A stretch of DNA of 50,625 nucleotides from Alphaproteobacteria bacterium (GTDB lineage: Bacteria; Pseudomonadota; Alphaproteobacteria; Rhizobiales; Xanthobacteraceae): contig WQYW01000015.1 in assembly GCA_009781045.1 (NCBI GenBank), positions 1 through 50,625 of the forward strand, given 5' to 3'. The translations under genes were made by a program, and so were the position numbers. This document shows, in pieces, positions 28,068 through 36,537 of this stretch (within the stretch, counting starts at the first letter, position 1; each line of letters begins with the position of its first letter). The notes under the pieces were generated by a model. That model saw only the letters and a list, made by a program, of their open reading frames with translations. It had not been told where the DNA came from and did no database searches.

Positions 28068-29207
28068 TCAGATGGCGGATGCCCGGGCCGGATCGGCCTG
28101 TGTCACGGGTTCCAGGGGGGTGGAGACCTCCACTGTGCTGAGCTGTCCGGCAATTGCGGGGGTGCGGCTGAGGGCGCGTTTCACCGCCCCGACCACATCG
28201 CCGGCCTCGATCTCGCGCATGCAGCGATGGTGTTCCATCTTGCAGAACGGGCGGTGGCAGGGCTGGCAGGCCACCGCAGTCCGGGTCTCGATGGTGGCGG
28301 CGAGTTCGTTGAGGGGCCCCCAGAGATGACGGTCGGTGGGCCCGAAAATGCCGATGGTCGGGGTTCCAAGTGCGGCGGCGACATGCATCAGACCGGAGTC
28401 GTTGGAAACCGCCACCCCTGCGGCCGCCATGGCAAGGACGCCGTTGCGCAGGTCGGTTCCGGTGAGGTCGCGCACCCCGCGCCCGCCTGCGGCCACGATC
28501 TCTTCGGCGAGTGGCTTTTCTGCAGGTCCTCCAACAACCCAGACCTTGAGACCGGCGGCCGCCAGCTGGCGTGCTGCCTGCGGATACCACGGCCAGCGTT
28601 TCGAGGCCCCGACCGATCCCGGTGCCAGCGCAACCGCCGCACCGGGCCCGATGCCGTGACGGTCGCGCCATGCGGCGATCTCGGTGGCTGGGACGGTCAG
28701 TTTCGGCTCCGGCCAGCTCGCTGGCAGGGGGGCACCGGCGGCCAGAGCCAGCGCGGCATTGCGGTCGATGAGGCGGGGCAGTTCGCGCTCGCCGCTGCGC
28801 AGATGGGTGAGGAGGCCGAGGCGGAATTCGCCAAAATGGCCGATGCGCTGGGGAATGCCCGCGAGCGCAGGAGCAATAGCCGATTTCCAGGTTCGCGGCA
28901 GCACCAGGGCGGTGCCGTAAGCCTCGGCGCGCAACAGCCGGGCCAGATTGAACTGCTGGGACAGCGCCAGACGGCTGCGTGGCAGGTCCCACACCACGGC
29001 TTTGCGAACGCCGGGCATATAGTCGATCAGGGGCGCGCAGAGCGCCGTGGTCAGAAGGTCGATCGGGCGCCGGGGCCAGCGTTCCTTGAGCACCCGCACC
29101 ACGGTATGGCCGCGGACGAAGTCGCCGATCCACATATAGGGAATGACCAGGATCGGGCTGTCCGCGTCCCGTTTCGTTTCCTGGTCCAGTCTGGAAAATA
29201 CGTTCAT
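28068..29207 (-). CDS. waaF: ADP-heptose:LPS heptosyltransferase (glycosyltransferase family 9)
   Basis: A GT9 enzyme that would transfer L,D-heptose from ADP-heptose to the LPS inner core on the cytoplasmic face. It opens ILVIPYMWIGDFVRGHTVVRVL, has the donor-site LAPGSVGASKRWPWYPQAA, and the family signature SNDSGLMHVAAALGTPTIGIFGPT split around the active pocket. The cysteine cluster ACQPCHRPFCKMEHHRCM near the C-terminus is a WaaF (heptosyltransferase II) feature. ATG 29207 gives 379 residues; TTG 29243 would add 12. Neither has a strong ribosome binding site. It uses the product of hldE and hldD at 4256-6749. A C-terminal tail of about 30 residues is unlike the usual ending. Confidence 0.88.
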   Translation of the reverse strand: MNVFSRLDQETKRDADSPILVIPYMWIGDFVRGHTVVRVLKERWPRRPIDLLTTALCAPLIDYMPGVRKAVVWDLPRSRLALSQQFNLARLLRAEAYGTALVLPRTWKSAIAPALAGIPQRIGHFGEFRLGLLTHLRSGERELPRLIDRNAALALAAGAPLPASWPEPKLTVPATEIAAWRDRHGIGPGAAVALAPGSVGASKRWPWYPQAARQLAAAGLKVWVVGGPAEKPLAEEIVAAGGRGVRDLTGTDLRNGVLAMAAAGVAVSNDSGLMHVAAALGTPTIGIFGPTDRHLWGPLNELAATIETRTAVACQPCHRPFCKMEHHRCMREIEAGDVVGAVKRALSRTPAIAGQLSTVEVSTPLEPVTQADPARASAI

Positions 29208-30054
29208 TCGCTGTTCGGTAGCCGCTTGCGCTGTGTCCGTCAAAGGTCGGGCGTCAGGGGTTGGGCGTCAAAGGGTTGAAAGAAACGAGGGAGGGGGTAA
29301 CCCCGCATGGTCAGAGGAAAATACGGTATCGATGGGGACGTCCGCAAAGGCACCGCACGGAGATTTATCTTCTGTGCTTAATTCCATATTCCATGGCTTG
29401 GCAAGCCGTTCCAGGCCATCAGGGGCCATCAGGCGCCGATCCCCGGTCCGGGGCGCAACAGGGAGCCGGGAAGGTGCCCAATTGGGCCATGATCTCCGTG
29501 ACATAGGCGATCTGTGCAAAGCGCAGGGGTTCCGGGGCCCATTCGGGTCATGAAATCTTCATGTGGTCTCAATTATCCAATAACCGGTCTCCCCTCCGAT
29601 GTGTCCGATAAATCAGGTGGGCATGCCGGGAACCTTGGAGAAGCGCTGAGGGGGCAGTGCGCAAGCCCTGGTTGCAGGCATAATCAAGCCCTGGTTGCAG
29701 GCATGATAGTGCAAGTGTCGACTCTGCGGCCTTGAAGACCGGAACGTGGCGGACGTAAATTGCCTTGAATTCGAATCTCCACGTCTGTCACAGAAGTCTG
29801 TTTGATTCGGCGATCCCTTTCGTTCAATCGAAGGAAAATCCGAAGCCCCGCAGTCCCGCGCGCCTTGCGGCGGCATCGACCAGGGTGACGAAACGGTAAT
29901 CTCCCCGCGCTCCCTGCAGGGTGGGCGGTTGTGAGTTTGTGGGATAGCAGGGGGAGCGGGCGAGCGGCCCTTGACGCGCTGGGTGCTTGTCGCGGATGGT
30001 GGGGAGAGGTCACCGCGCCGGGACAGGACAGAGCGGATATTGACCGGTTGAAGA
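29208..30054. other. Intergenic region with a 20-bp direct repeat, no recognisable gene
   Basis: About 850 bp between the divergent heptosyltransferase and dehydratase genes, which must hold both promoters. No coding frame is convincing. A 20-bp perfect direct repeat lies at 29662-29681 and 29685-29704. Confidence 0.5.
29662..29704 (+). repeat. Two 20-bp direct repeats separated by AAT
   Basis: Both copies start CAAGCCCTGG and end GCAGGCAT, at 29662-29681 and 29685-29704, with 3 bp between (period 23 bp). They could be regulator-binding iterons or a target-site-like scar. Function unknown. Confidence 0.85.
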
Positions 30055-32043
30055 ATGGCACGCATTTCGAACTTGACATCACGGAATCTGCTGATTGCAG
30101 TTCACGACCTGCTGGCCACGGTGGCGGCGCTGGTGCTGGCGATCTATCTGCGCTTCGACGGCGGGGCCGGCTTTGTGCACAGGCTGCCGCTTCTGATGAC
30201 GCTGCTGCCGTGGTTTCTGCTGCTGAGCGTGGTGGTCCTGTTCCTCTTCAATCTGACCACGACAAAATGGCGCTTCTTCTCCCTTCCCGACGCCTTCAAC
30301 ATCCTGCGTGCCGCCACCACACTGACGGTCGTGCTCCTGGTGTTCGATCACCTCTTCATCGCCGGCACCATGGACGGTTTCGTTACTCCCAATGTGCGGG
30401 GCGGGTTCTTCTTCGGCAAGGTGACGATCGTCCTCTACTGGTTTCTGGAGGTGGCATTTCTGAGCGCGTTGCGGCTGACCTACCGGTGGTTCCGCTACAG
30501 CCGTGTGCGCCGTAACGCCCGCATCGGGGATGCCTCGCCGACGCTCCTGGTCGGGCGCGCTGCCGATGTCGAGGTGTTCCTGCGCGGCATTGAGAGCGGG
30601 GCAATCCGGCGTATCTGGCCCGCCGGCGTGCTGTCGCCGTCGCGGACCGACCTCGGACAGCTGATACGCAATGTCCCGGTACTCGGCGCCGTCGATGACG
30701 TTGAGGATGTGGTTGGTGATTTCGCCCGCCGCGGCAAGGCAATCGCGCGCCTGGTGATGATGCCGTCGGCCTTTGAGCCCGAAGGCCGTCCGGAAGCGGT
30801 GTTGATGCGGGCGCGGCGCCTTGGCCTGATCGTCAGCCGCCTGCCGACACTGGAGAGCAGGGATGTGCCGCGCTTTGCCGCAGTGGAGGTTGAGGATCTG
30901 CTGCTGCGGCCGAGCGAGAAGATTGATTACGCGCGGCTGGAGGGGCTGATCCGGGGCAAGGCCGTGATCGTCACCGGTGGCGGCGGCTCGATCGGAGCCG
31001 AGATTTGCGCCCGCGTCGTGGCTTTCGGTGCGGCGCGGCTTCTGATCGTGGAGAATTCCGAACCGGCGCTCTATGCGGTCACCGAGGCGCTCTCCGCCCA
31101 GGGCGGAGGGGCAGTGATCGATGGACGGATCGCCGATATCCGTGACCGCGACCGCATCCGCCGTCTGATGGTCGCGTTCAGGCCCGATATCGTGTTTCAC
31201 GCTGCCGCGCTCAAACATGTGCCGATCATCGAGCGCGACTGGAGTGAGGGGGTCAAGACCAATATCTTCGGCTCCATCAATGTCGCCGACGCCGCCGACC
31301 TGTCCGGTGCCCGGGCCATGGTGATGATCTCGACCGACAAGGCGATCGAGCCGGTGTCGATGCTGGGAATGACCAAGCGCTTCGCCGAAATGTATTGTCA
31401 GGCCCTTGATCGCGCCAGCGAGGGTCGGAGCCGGCGCGAAGGCTCCCTGATGCGGCTGATCTCGGTGCGCTTCGGCAATGTGCTGGCCTCGAACGGTTCG
31501 GTGGTGCCGAAATTCAAGGCCCAGATCGAGGCCGGCGGCCCGGTCACCGTGACCCATCCCGACATGGTGCGCTATTTCATGACCATCCGGGAAGCCTGCG
31601 ATCTCGTTATCACCGCGGCGACGCACGCACTGGGCGGTGAGGGATCGCAGTTCTCCGTCTATGTCCTCAATATGGGTCAGCCGGTCCGCATCGTTGATCT
31701 GGCTGAGCGCATGATCCGTCTGTCGGGTCTGGAGCCCGGTCGTGACATCGAGATCATGTTCACGGGGATGCGGCCTGGCGAGCGGCTCAATGAGATCCTG
31801 TTTGCCTCGGAGGAGCCGAGGGTTGCGATCAACGTCGCCGGCATCATGGCGGCCAAGCCCAATGAGCCGCCGATGGCGACGCTCCATGGCTGGATCGCGG
31901 CGCTTGAGAAAGCGATCACGGAGGATGACCAGGCCACGATCAAGACCATCCTGCGGGAGGCGATCCCGGAATTCCATTGCACAAACGTCCCCTCTGCCAA
32001 CTCTGCCAAGGGCGGAACCCTGGAACAGGTCGAAAGCGCCTGA
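30055..32043 (+). CDS. Membrane-bound nucleotide-sugar 4,6-dehydratase/epimerase (CapD/WbpM/PglF family)
   Basis: A 662-residue polysaccharide synthesis protein. Four hydrophobic segments fill residues 10-150, a CoA-binding-like Rossmann region follows, and the catalytic short-chain dehydrogenase domain starts with IVTGGGGSIGAEI (about 304-316). The catalytic stretch SMLGMTKR (435-442) has Met in place of the usual Tyr, which is normal for inverting UDP-GlcNAc 4,6-dehydratases of this family. The landmarks FHAAALKHVP, VRFGNVLASNGSVVP and GMRPGERLNE are intact. It probably makes a UDP-4-keto-6-deoxy sugar for O-antigen or capsule. The ATG follows GGTTGAAGA. A fragment of this same gene is duplicated at 33375-33838. 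Confidence 0.93.
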   Translation: MARISNLTSRNLLIAVHDLLATVAALVLAIYLRFDGGAGFVHRLPLLMTLLPWFLLLSVVVLFLFNLTTTKWRFFSLPDAFNILRAATTLTVVLLVFDHLFIAGTMDGFVTPNVRGGFFFGKVTIVLYWFLEVAFLSALRLTYRWFRYSRVRRNARIGDASPTLLVGRAADVEVFLRGIESGAIRRIWPAGVLSPSRTDLGQLIRNVPVLGAVDDVEDVVGDFARRGKAIARLVMMPSAFEPEGRPEAVLMRARRLGLIVSRLPTLESRDVPRFAAVEVEDLLLRPSEKIDYARLEGLIRGKAVIVTGGGGSIGAEICARVVAFGAARLLIVENSEPALYAVTEALSAQGGGAVIDGRIADIRDRDRIRRLMVAFRPDIVFHAAALKHVPIIERDWSEGVKTNIFGSINVADAADLSGARAMVMISTDKAIEPVSMLGMTKRFAEMYCQALDRASEGRSRREGSLMRLISVRFGNVLASNGSVVPKFKAQIEAGGPVTVTHPDMVRYFMTIREACDLVITAATHALGGEGSQFSVYVLNMGQPVRIVDLAERMIRLSGLEPGRDIEIMFTGMRPGERLNEILFASEEPRVAINVAGIMAAKPNEPPMATLHGWIAALEKAITEDDQATIKTILREAIPEFHCTNVPSANSAKGGTLEQVESA

Positions 32044-32546
32044 GAGTCTGTTCTGAAATATTGGAACTGCCCAGAAGGTACCTTTTGCCGGTTTCCTGGG
32101 CCGGTCGTCCAGCAGCGGGGCAATCTTGCCGGATCAGACGCCTCCGCAGAGAGGCCCTGAGGTGATTGATCATCACCGGCAAGACCTGCGGCTCGCACAC
32201 GGTTCGCCACTATCGCAAGACACGAGTGAAGGTTACCTCAGGCGGCAACCGTTCGACCTGCCCCACGCCACGTTGCACTCGAGGTGACCGGACATCGGCC
32301 CATGCTGCGCACATGCGGGCACACAACACAGGCGGGTTTCCCTCAAGGGCATCAATGCCACAGGTCGCAATATGGCCCTCGTGTTCGCGGCAGTTTCGGC
32401 CTGCTTTCTTCATGGGCAGTATTTTCTATTTTCCCGAGGATCGGTTGCAGCAGGTGATGTCCTGTCATCTTCGACCAGTCTGTTCGGGCAATCTGCTGCA
32501 AACCTCCGGCTTACGGAATATTCGACGATCTTTTTCCGCACAGATG
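32044..32546. other. Intergenic region between dehydratase and toxin gene
   Basis: About 500 bp without a gene I can recognise on either strand. The stops of the plus-strand dehydratase and the minus-strand toxin face each other across it. Confidence 0.5.
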
Positions 32547-32912
32547 TCACCAGTTGTCACACGGCAACGGGCCGTACCAGATACTCGGTGGGGTTCGCCC
32601 CTTGACTGTGTGCAGATCAAACCCCGGCCAGGTAAATATGTTGGCCTTGTTGCAGATTATCCAGGACCGTTGCGCATCCAGGTCAAGGCGCAATTTGGTG
32701 ACCGCGGGGATCTCGATCGCTGTCTTTGGATCAATTCGTGGCCTATGAGTCAGCGGAACGGCAAGGGCGACAATACGGCACCGCTTACGGCGAGCAGCTG
32801 CGATCAGCGCACACGGTCGTATCTTCGCACCCTGATCGGCGCCGAACGAATGTTGGCGGGCCCAACGATAGCTGTAGCTTAAGAGCCATCCAACCTTCGG
32901 AAGAACCCTCAT
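32547..32912 (-). CDS. PemK/MazF-like toxin (putative mRNA interferase)
   Basis: A 121-residue basic protein with the PemK-like pattern: an N-terminal WLLSYSYRWARQHSFGADQG, then AKIRPCALIAA, a central VALAVPLTH, and IEIPAVTKLRLDLDAQRSWI before TWPGFDL. Family members of this size are growth-inhibiting endoribonucleases or gyrase poisons paired with small antitoxins. The ATG at 32912 overlaps the frame-corrected stop of the antitoxin as ATGA, the usual coupling. The frame is intact from start to stop while its antitoxin is not (next entry), so the toxin may be inactive, unexpressed, or kept in check by another antitoxin. Confidence 0.7.
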   Translation of the reverse strand: MRVLPKVGWLLSYSYRWARQHSFGADQGAKIRPCALIAAARRKRCRIVALAVPLTHRPRIDPKTAIEIPAVTKLRLDLDAQRSWIICNKANIFTWPGFDLHTVKGRTPPSIWYGPLPCDNW

Positions 32913-33182
32913 TCAGCTTCAAACTCCGCGTCGATATGCTCAAATCCGGGCTCCATTTCGGAGGCCTCGATCGCCGCGATATCTTCGGCGGTGAGATCCT
33001 GTAGCGCACACCGCGCGGCGCTCCCCCTCTCGCAAACGCTCATATTCGTCGTATGACAGAACAACATTGCGCTGGCGGCCGTGCCTGGTGATCAATACAG
33101 GCTGGCTCCGCGAGCGGTCGAGTGCTTCGCCAACCCGCTCCTGGAATTCGCGCGGCTCAGGGTGAAGGGTGAGAGTCGCCAT
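32909..33182 (-). pseudogene. Phd/YefM-type antitoxin with a frameshift
   Basis: From ATG 33182 the protein begins MATLTLHPEPREFQERVGEA and continues with VLITRHGRQRNVVLSYDEYERL, the DNA-binding and dimer part of Phd/YefM antitoxins. After ERRA the frame shifts near 33015. The family-like C-terminus ALQDLTAEDIAAIEASEMEP lies in another frame and ends in GAATGA, overlapping the toxin start. The total of 274 bp equals 91 codons plus one base, so one inserted base (or two lost) explains it. As read, an 80-residue protein ends at 32940 and lacks the toxin-binding tail. A sequencing error is possible. Confidence 0.7.
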
Positions 33183-33374
33183 CGAAAACCTCCATATTCG
33201 CCAAAAAAGTGGCGAAAATCGACGCGATTGGCAAGCCACAAAGGGACAAAGCCCACAAGCCGCCACCAGAAGGTGGCGGCAGCAAGAGCGCCCCCCGTTC
33301 AATTCCTCATTCGTGAGAGTGTGTTTTGAAATACTATTTCGGAGCGCCAGGCTGAGCTGGCGGGTTCCAGCGAT

Positions 33375-33838
33375 CATGTGCTGATCATCGCGCGCGACTG
33401 GAGTGAGGGAGGCAAGACCAATATCTTCGGGTCCATCAATGTCGCCGACGCCGCCGACCTGTCGGGTGCCTGGGGCATGGTGATGATCTCGACCGACAAG
33501 GCGATCGAGCCGGTGTCGATGCTTGCGAATGACCAGGCGCTTCGCCGAAATGTATTGTCAGGCCCTTGATCTCGCCGGCGAGGGTCGGAGCCGGCGCGAG
33601 GGCTCCCTGATGCGGCTGATCTCGGTGCGCTTCGGCAACGTCCTGGCCTCGAACGGTTCGGTGGTGCCGAAATTCAAGGCCCAGATCGAGGCCGGCGGCC
33701 CGGTCACCGTGACCCATCCCGACATGCTGCGCTATTTCATGACCATCCGGGAAGCCTGCGACCTCGTCATCACCGCGGCGACGCACGCGCTGGAGGCTGC
33801 GGGATCGCAGTTTTCCGTCTATGTCCTCAATATGGGCC
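33375..33838 (+). pseudogene. Duplicated internal fragment of the nucleotide-sugar dehydratase gene
   Basis: This 464-bp segment matches 31216-31678 inside the dehydratase gene. I count about 25 differences, so roughly 95% identity. It covers the catalytic domain from ARDWSEG to VYVLNMG and has a one-base insertion after VSML (about 33525), so it cannot be read through. It has no start, no NAD loop and no C-terminus. Both ends are abrupt: the left is near a 22-bp repeat, the right falls inside a truncated toxin gene. Most differences are silent or mild, so the copy may come from a second related gene rather than recent local duplication. Confidence 0.9.
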
Positions 33839-33866
33839 CAGAATGGCGATCGGACAGGAACTTCAT
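33839..33866 (-). pseudogene. First codons of a PIN-type (VapC-like) toxin, cut off by the dehydratase fragment
   Basis: ATG 33866 overlaps the antitoxin stop as ATGA and reads MKFLSDRHS, close to the MKFLLDTHA start of PIN-domain toxins. After about nine codons the sequence becomes the duplicated dehydratase fragment. Only the overlap and this short match support the call. Confidence 0.45.
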
Positions 33867-34135
33867 TCCCTGACTCCGGACATGCGCTCAATGTCTTCGC
33901 GGCCGAGGCTGTTGAACGTCGCGGCATCCGGCACGCAGAAATCGGTGCGATGCGAAAGCAAACCAAGCCGGCGGCTTGCTGCCGGTAGAGGTTGCTCGAC
34001 AGGCACCAGCCTGACAAGGCGCTTACCGGCCTGCGCAATGACAATCTGTTCGCCATCAAGGGCATCCCGGACCAGCTGCGACAGGCTGGTCTCGGCTTCC
34101 TCGAGAGAAACGATCCGTTCCTCAATGTCGTCCAT
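33863..34135 (-). CDS. Phd/YefM-type antitoxin, orphan
   Basis: A 90-residue protein with the antitoxin pattern SLEEAETSLSQLVRDALDGEQIVIAQAGKRLVRLVPV (shown in two parts here: SLEEAETSLSQLVRDAL and VIAQAGKRLVRLVPV), followed by an acidic tail PDAATFNSLGREDIERM that resembles the toxin-wrapping end of VapB/Phd partners of PIN toxins. It is intact. Its partner toxin is missing except for the first codons, because the dehydratase fragment begins there. It could still act as a repressor or as an antitoxin in trans. Confidence 0.75.
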   Translation of the reverse strand: MDDIEERIVSLEEAETSLSQLVRDALDGEQIVIAQAGKRLVRLVPVEQPLPAASRRLGLLSHRTDFCVPDAATFNSLGREDIERMSGVRE

Positions 34136-34387
34136 CGCTCACCTCAAGAAGACCAGGGAGTTCCTCCCGGAGGAGCGGGAGAAGAGATGCAGGGGGATTG
34201 GGGCGCCAGCGTGACGAAATTGTGAATTGCGGCATCTGTCGTCCCGCAGGCGATTCGTGATTTTCTGTGTGGCTCCGTTGTCGCAACCGGCTCAATGCCC
34301 TCCATCTGAGGCGGCCAGTGCAGAAGCACGGGGACGCCCAGCTCAACAGGGATGGTTGTGGATTGGTCGGAGGGGCGGCCGGCGTGA

Positions 34388-35407
34388 TTACGGTCCGGCG
34401 CGGTGGCGGGCAAAGCTGCGCAGGGTCAGGCCGACTGCGATGGTGCCGGCAAGGAGCGCAAGGGCGGCGACCGCAAGGGAGGGGACGCGGATGGTGAGGA
34501 GCGCAAGAAGAGCGAGGGCTGTGTTGAGGAGGGTGGTGCGCCGGATCACGGCGCTCACCGGGAAGCCGTTGTCGGTGGCGCGCTGATAGAAATGGCTGCG
34601 ATGCGCGGCCCAGAAGCGCTCGCGCCGCCATATGCGCAGGCCCAGAGTGAGGGTGGCATCTGCCACGTAATAGGCGGGCAGCAGCAGTGCGGCGGCGCCA
34701 TGGCCGTGAGCGGCGAGCTGCCACAGCCCCCAGAACAGCATGAGACCGATCGGCAGACTGCCGACGTCGCCTAAGAAGATGCGGGCGACGGGGCGGTTGA
34801 AGGGAGCAAAGCCGCAAAGCGCACCGCAGAGCGCGGCGGCGAGCAGTGTGGCGCTTGACGGCAGGTCACCGGACAGGCCCGCCACCACCAGTGCCAGGCT
34901 CACCGGAACCCCCTCCGACACCGTCATCAGGTCAAGCCCGTCCATGAAATTGACCAGGTTCACGAACCACACCCCGGCAAACAGGATCAGGCCGCGCTCC
35001 AGCACCAGCGGCAGGGCCGGCAGCAATTGTTGCGAGGCCGGGGCGCTGAAGACCAGGAGGCCCACAGCCAGGACCTGGAAAGCCAGGCGAGGCCCCACGG
35101 CAAGCGACCTGACATCGTCGGCAAATCCGACCCCCGCCATCAGGAGGGCACCGAGCAGGAGCGCCGGAGACAGCGCCACGTTGTACCAGGCGGCGATGGT
35201 GGCGGCGACCACAAGTGTGGCCGCCGTCACCGCGATGCCGCCGCCCTGGGGGGTCGGTGATTTATGCGAAGAGCGGGCATTGGGGGTGGCCAGCGCGTGA
35301 CGCTGCAGCAGCGGCAGGCTGAGGCGGGTGATCAGGGCGGCAAGCGCCGCGGCACCGACCACCGTCACACTCGCTGGCGCAAGCAGGTCAAGGGAGAACG
35401 GGCTCAC
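34388..35407 (-). CDS. WecA/MraY-type polyprenyl-phosphate sugar-1-phosphate transferase (glycosyltransferase family 4 membrane protein)
   Basis: A 339-residue polytopic membrane enzyme that would start a lipid-linked glycan by moving a sugar-1-phosphate from a UDP-sugar onto undecaprenyl phosphate. It has about ten hydrophobic segments, the NARSSHKSPTPQGGG loop, the metal-binding FADD (DDxxD region), NFMDGLDLM and FLGDVGSLPIG, in the family order. A C-terminal AHRSHFYQRA loop matches WecA/WbpL-type enzymes. The GTG start overlaps the stop of the upstream membrane protein (GTGA). With the dehydratase at 30055 this could start an O-antigen on a 6-deoxy sugar, as WbpL and WbpM do in Pseudomonas; that link is inference. 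Confidence 0.92.
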   Translation of the reverse strand: MSPFSLDLLAPASVTVVGAAALAALITRLSLPLLQRHALATPNARSSHKSPTPQGGGIAVTAATLVVAATIAAWYNVALSPALLLGALLMAGVGFADDVRSLAVGPRLAFQVLAVGLLVFSAPASQQLLPALPLVLERGLILFAGVWFVNLVNFMDGLDLMTVSEGVPVSLALVVAGLSGDLPSSATLLAAALCGALCGFAPFNRPVARIFLGDVGSLPIGLMLFWGLWQLAAHGHGAAALLLPAYYVADATLTLGLRIWRRERFWAAHRSHFYQRATDNGFPVSAVIRRTTLLNTALALLALLTIRVPSLAVAALALLAGTIAVGLTLRSFARHRAGP

Positions 35408-36345
35408 TCCGGTACCTCAGCGGGGCGTTCGACCTTTTCACCACTCAACAGCCACACCAGGCCACCGGCGGCACCGACAATGAAGTAGACGGCACCGAAC
35501 AGCACCGAGACCTGGGCGCCCGCGTCATAACTGAGGCTGGCAAACCGAAAGGCCTGAGCCATGCTGGCCTCGCGCACGCCCCAGCCGGCGATCGAGATCG
35601 GCAGCATGGTGATCAGCATCACCGGCGGGACGAGGAGAAAGAGATGGCTGAAGTCGGCTGGCGCCTGGATCGAGCGTGCCACACACCAGGCCAGGACCAC
35701 GGCGAGGACGTGAATCGACAGCGACAGCAGCCAGACGATGGGACCCTGTGTGAGCCCGAGGAGAATTTTCCGGGTGATCACCGCGCATTGGTGAATGTGA
35801 CGGGTGGCCCACCAGGTCCCGAGCCAGGGCCAGTTCAGACAGCCGAGAATGAGGAAGCCGAGGCCGGCACCGAGAGCGGCGAGGTCAACCAGCAGCAGCG
35901 CTGTGCGTCCGTCGCCCGCGGCCATCAGCCGGTAGCTGAAGGGCAGGCTGGCAATCACCAGAACGGCGAGCGCGATCAGGCCGATGGCGCGGTCAATGAA
36001 GACCGAATAGGTCGCCGCGCGCCATCCGGCACCCGAGCGGGCCAGCAGCCACAGACGCACCGCATCGCCGCCGATCGCCGAGGGCAGGGTCTGGTTGAAG
36101 AAAGTGCCGATCATGTTGTAGCGCAGCGCCTGCGTGAAGCCGAGCGGAGCGGCGCAGGCGGTGCTGATGATGCGCCAGCGCAGCACCCCGACCAGGATCT
36201 GGAACAGGGTCACGGCAACCGCCAGCGCGATCCACCACAGGTCAAGGCGGTCAAAAATACTGGAAAGGTCGTCCCAGCGCAGCGCGAAGTAAAGCAGCAC
36301 CACGGTGACCACGATCTTGACCGCTGCGAGCAGGATCTGGCGCAT
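35404..36345 (-). CDS. Lysylphosphatidylglycerol synthase-type transmembrane protein (UPF0104/AglD-like)
   Basis: A 313-residue membrane protein with about eight hydrophobic segments. Family marks include LRWRIISTACAAPLGFTQALRYNMIGTFFNQTLPS (seen as RYNMIGTFFNQTLPS), then IGGDAVRLWLLAR and DRAIGLIAL, and the late GWGVREASMAQAF. This superfamily covers the flippase-like half of MprF and proteins thought to move lipid-linked sugars. Translational overlap with the sugar-phosphate transferase gene suggests it handles the same lipid carrier or its product. No catalytic aminoacyl transfer domain is present. Confidence 0.87.
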   Translation of the reverse strand: MRQILLAAVKIVVTVVLLYFALRWDDLSSIFDRLDLWWIALAVAVTLFQILVGVLRWRIISTACAAPLGFTQALRYNMIGTFFNQTLPSAIGGDAVRLWLLARSGAGWRAATYSVFIDRAIGLIALAVLVIASLPFSYRLMAAGDGRTALLLVDLAALGAGLGFLILGCLNWPWLGTWWATRHIHQCAVITRKILLGLTQGPIVWLLSLSIHVLAVVLAWCVARSIQAPADFSHLFLLVPPVMLITMLPISIAGWGVREASMAQAFRFASLSYDAGAQVSVLFGAVYFIVGAAGGLVWLLSGEKVERPAEVPE

Positions 36346-36537
36346 TTGCTCCGCGCTTCATGGGTTTAAGAAAGAGTTGACGATGTGGCGGCGGCGGCCT
36401 CGCGCCGGGGGTCGCCGCCTTGGTATGGTCTTAACGCTGTTTCTGCAATAGCTGGCGAGGCCGCCGAGCCCCGCCGGCACCGGCGGTGGATAAGGAAGCG
36501 TTGCAGGTTCAAGCCTTTAAGGGTGGTTGGGAAGAGG

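Larger units (their letters stand above)
32041..33335 (+). repeat. 22-bp imperfect direct repeats bounding the PemK module
   Basis: The left copy (32041-32062) starts at the dehydratase stop codon with TGAGAGT; the right copy (33314-33335) has the same start and differs at three positions, both containing TGAAATA. They bound about 1.25 kb that includes the toxin-antitoxin pair, and the right copy lies 40 bp before the duplicated dehydratase fragment. They may mark an insertion or recombination event. Confidence 0.5.

Noticed and set aside
27358..29133. 591-aa minus-strand frame across glycosyltransferase and heptosyltransferase genes
   Set aside because: It is out of frame with the real heptosyltransferase and runs antisense through the glycosyltransferase.
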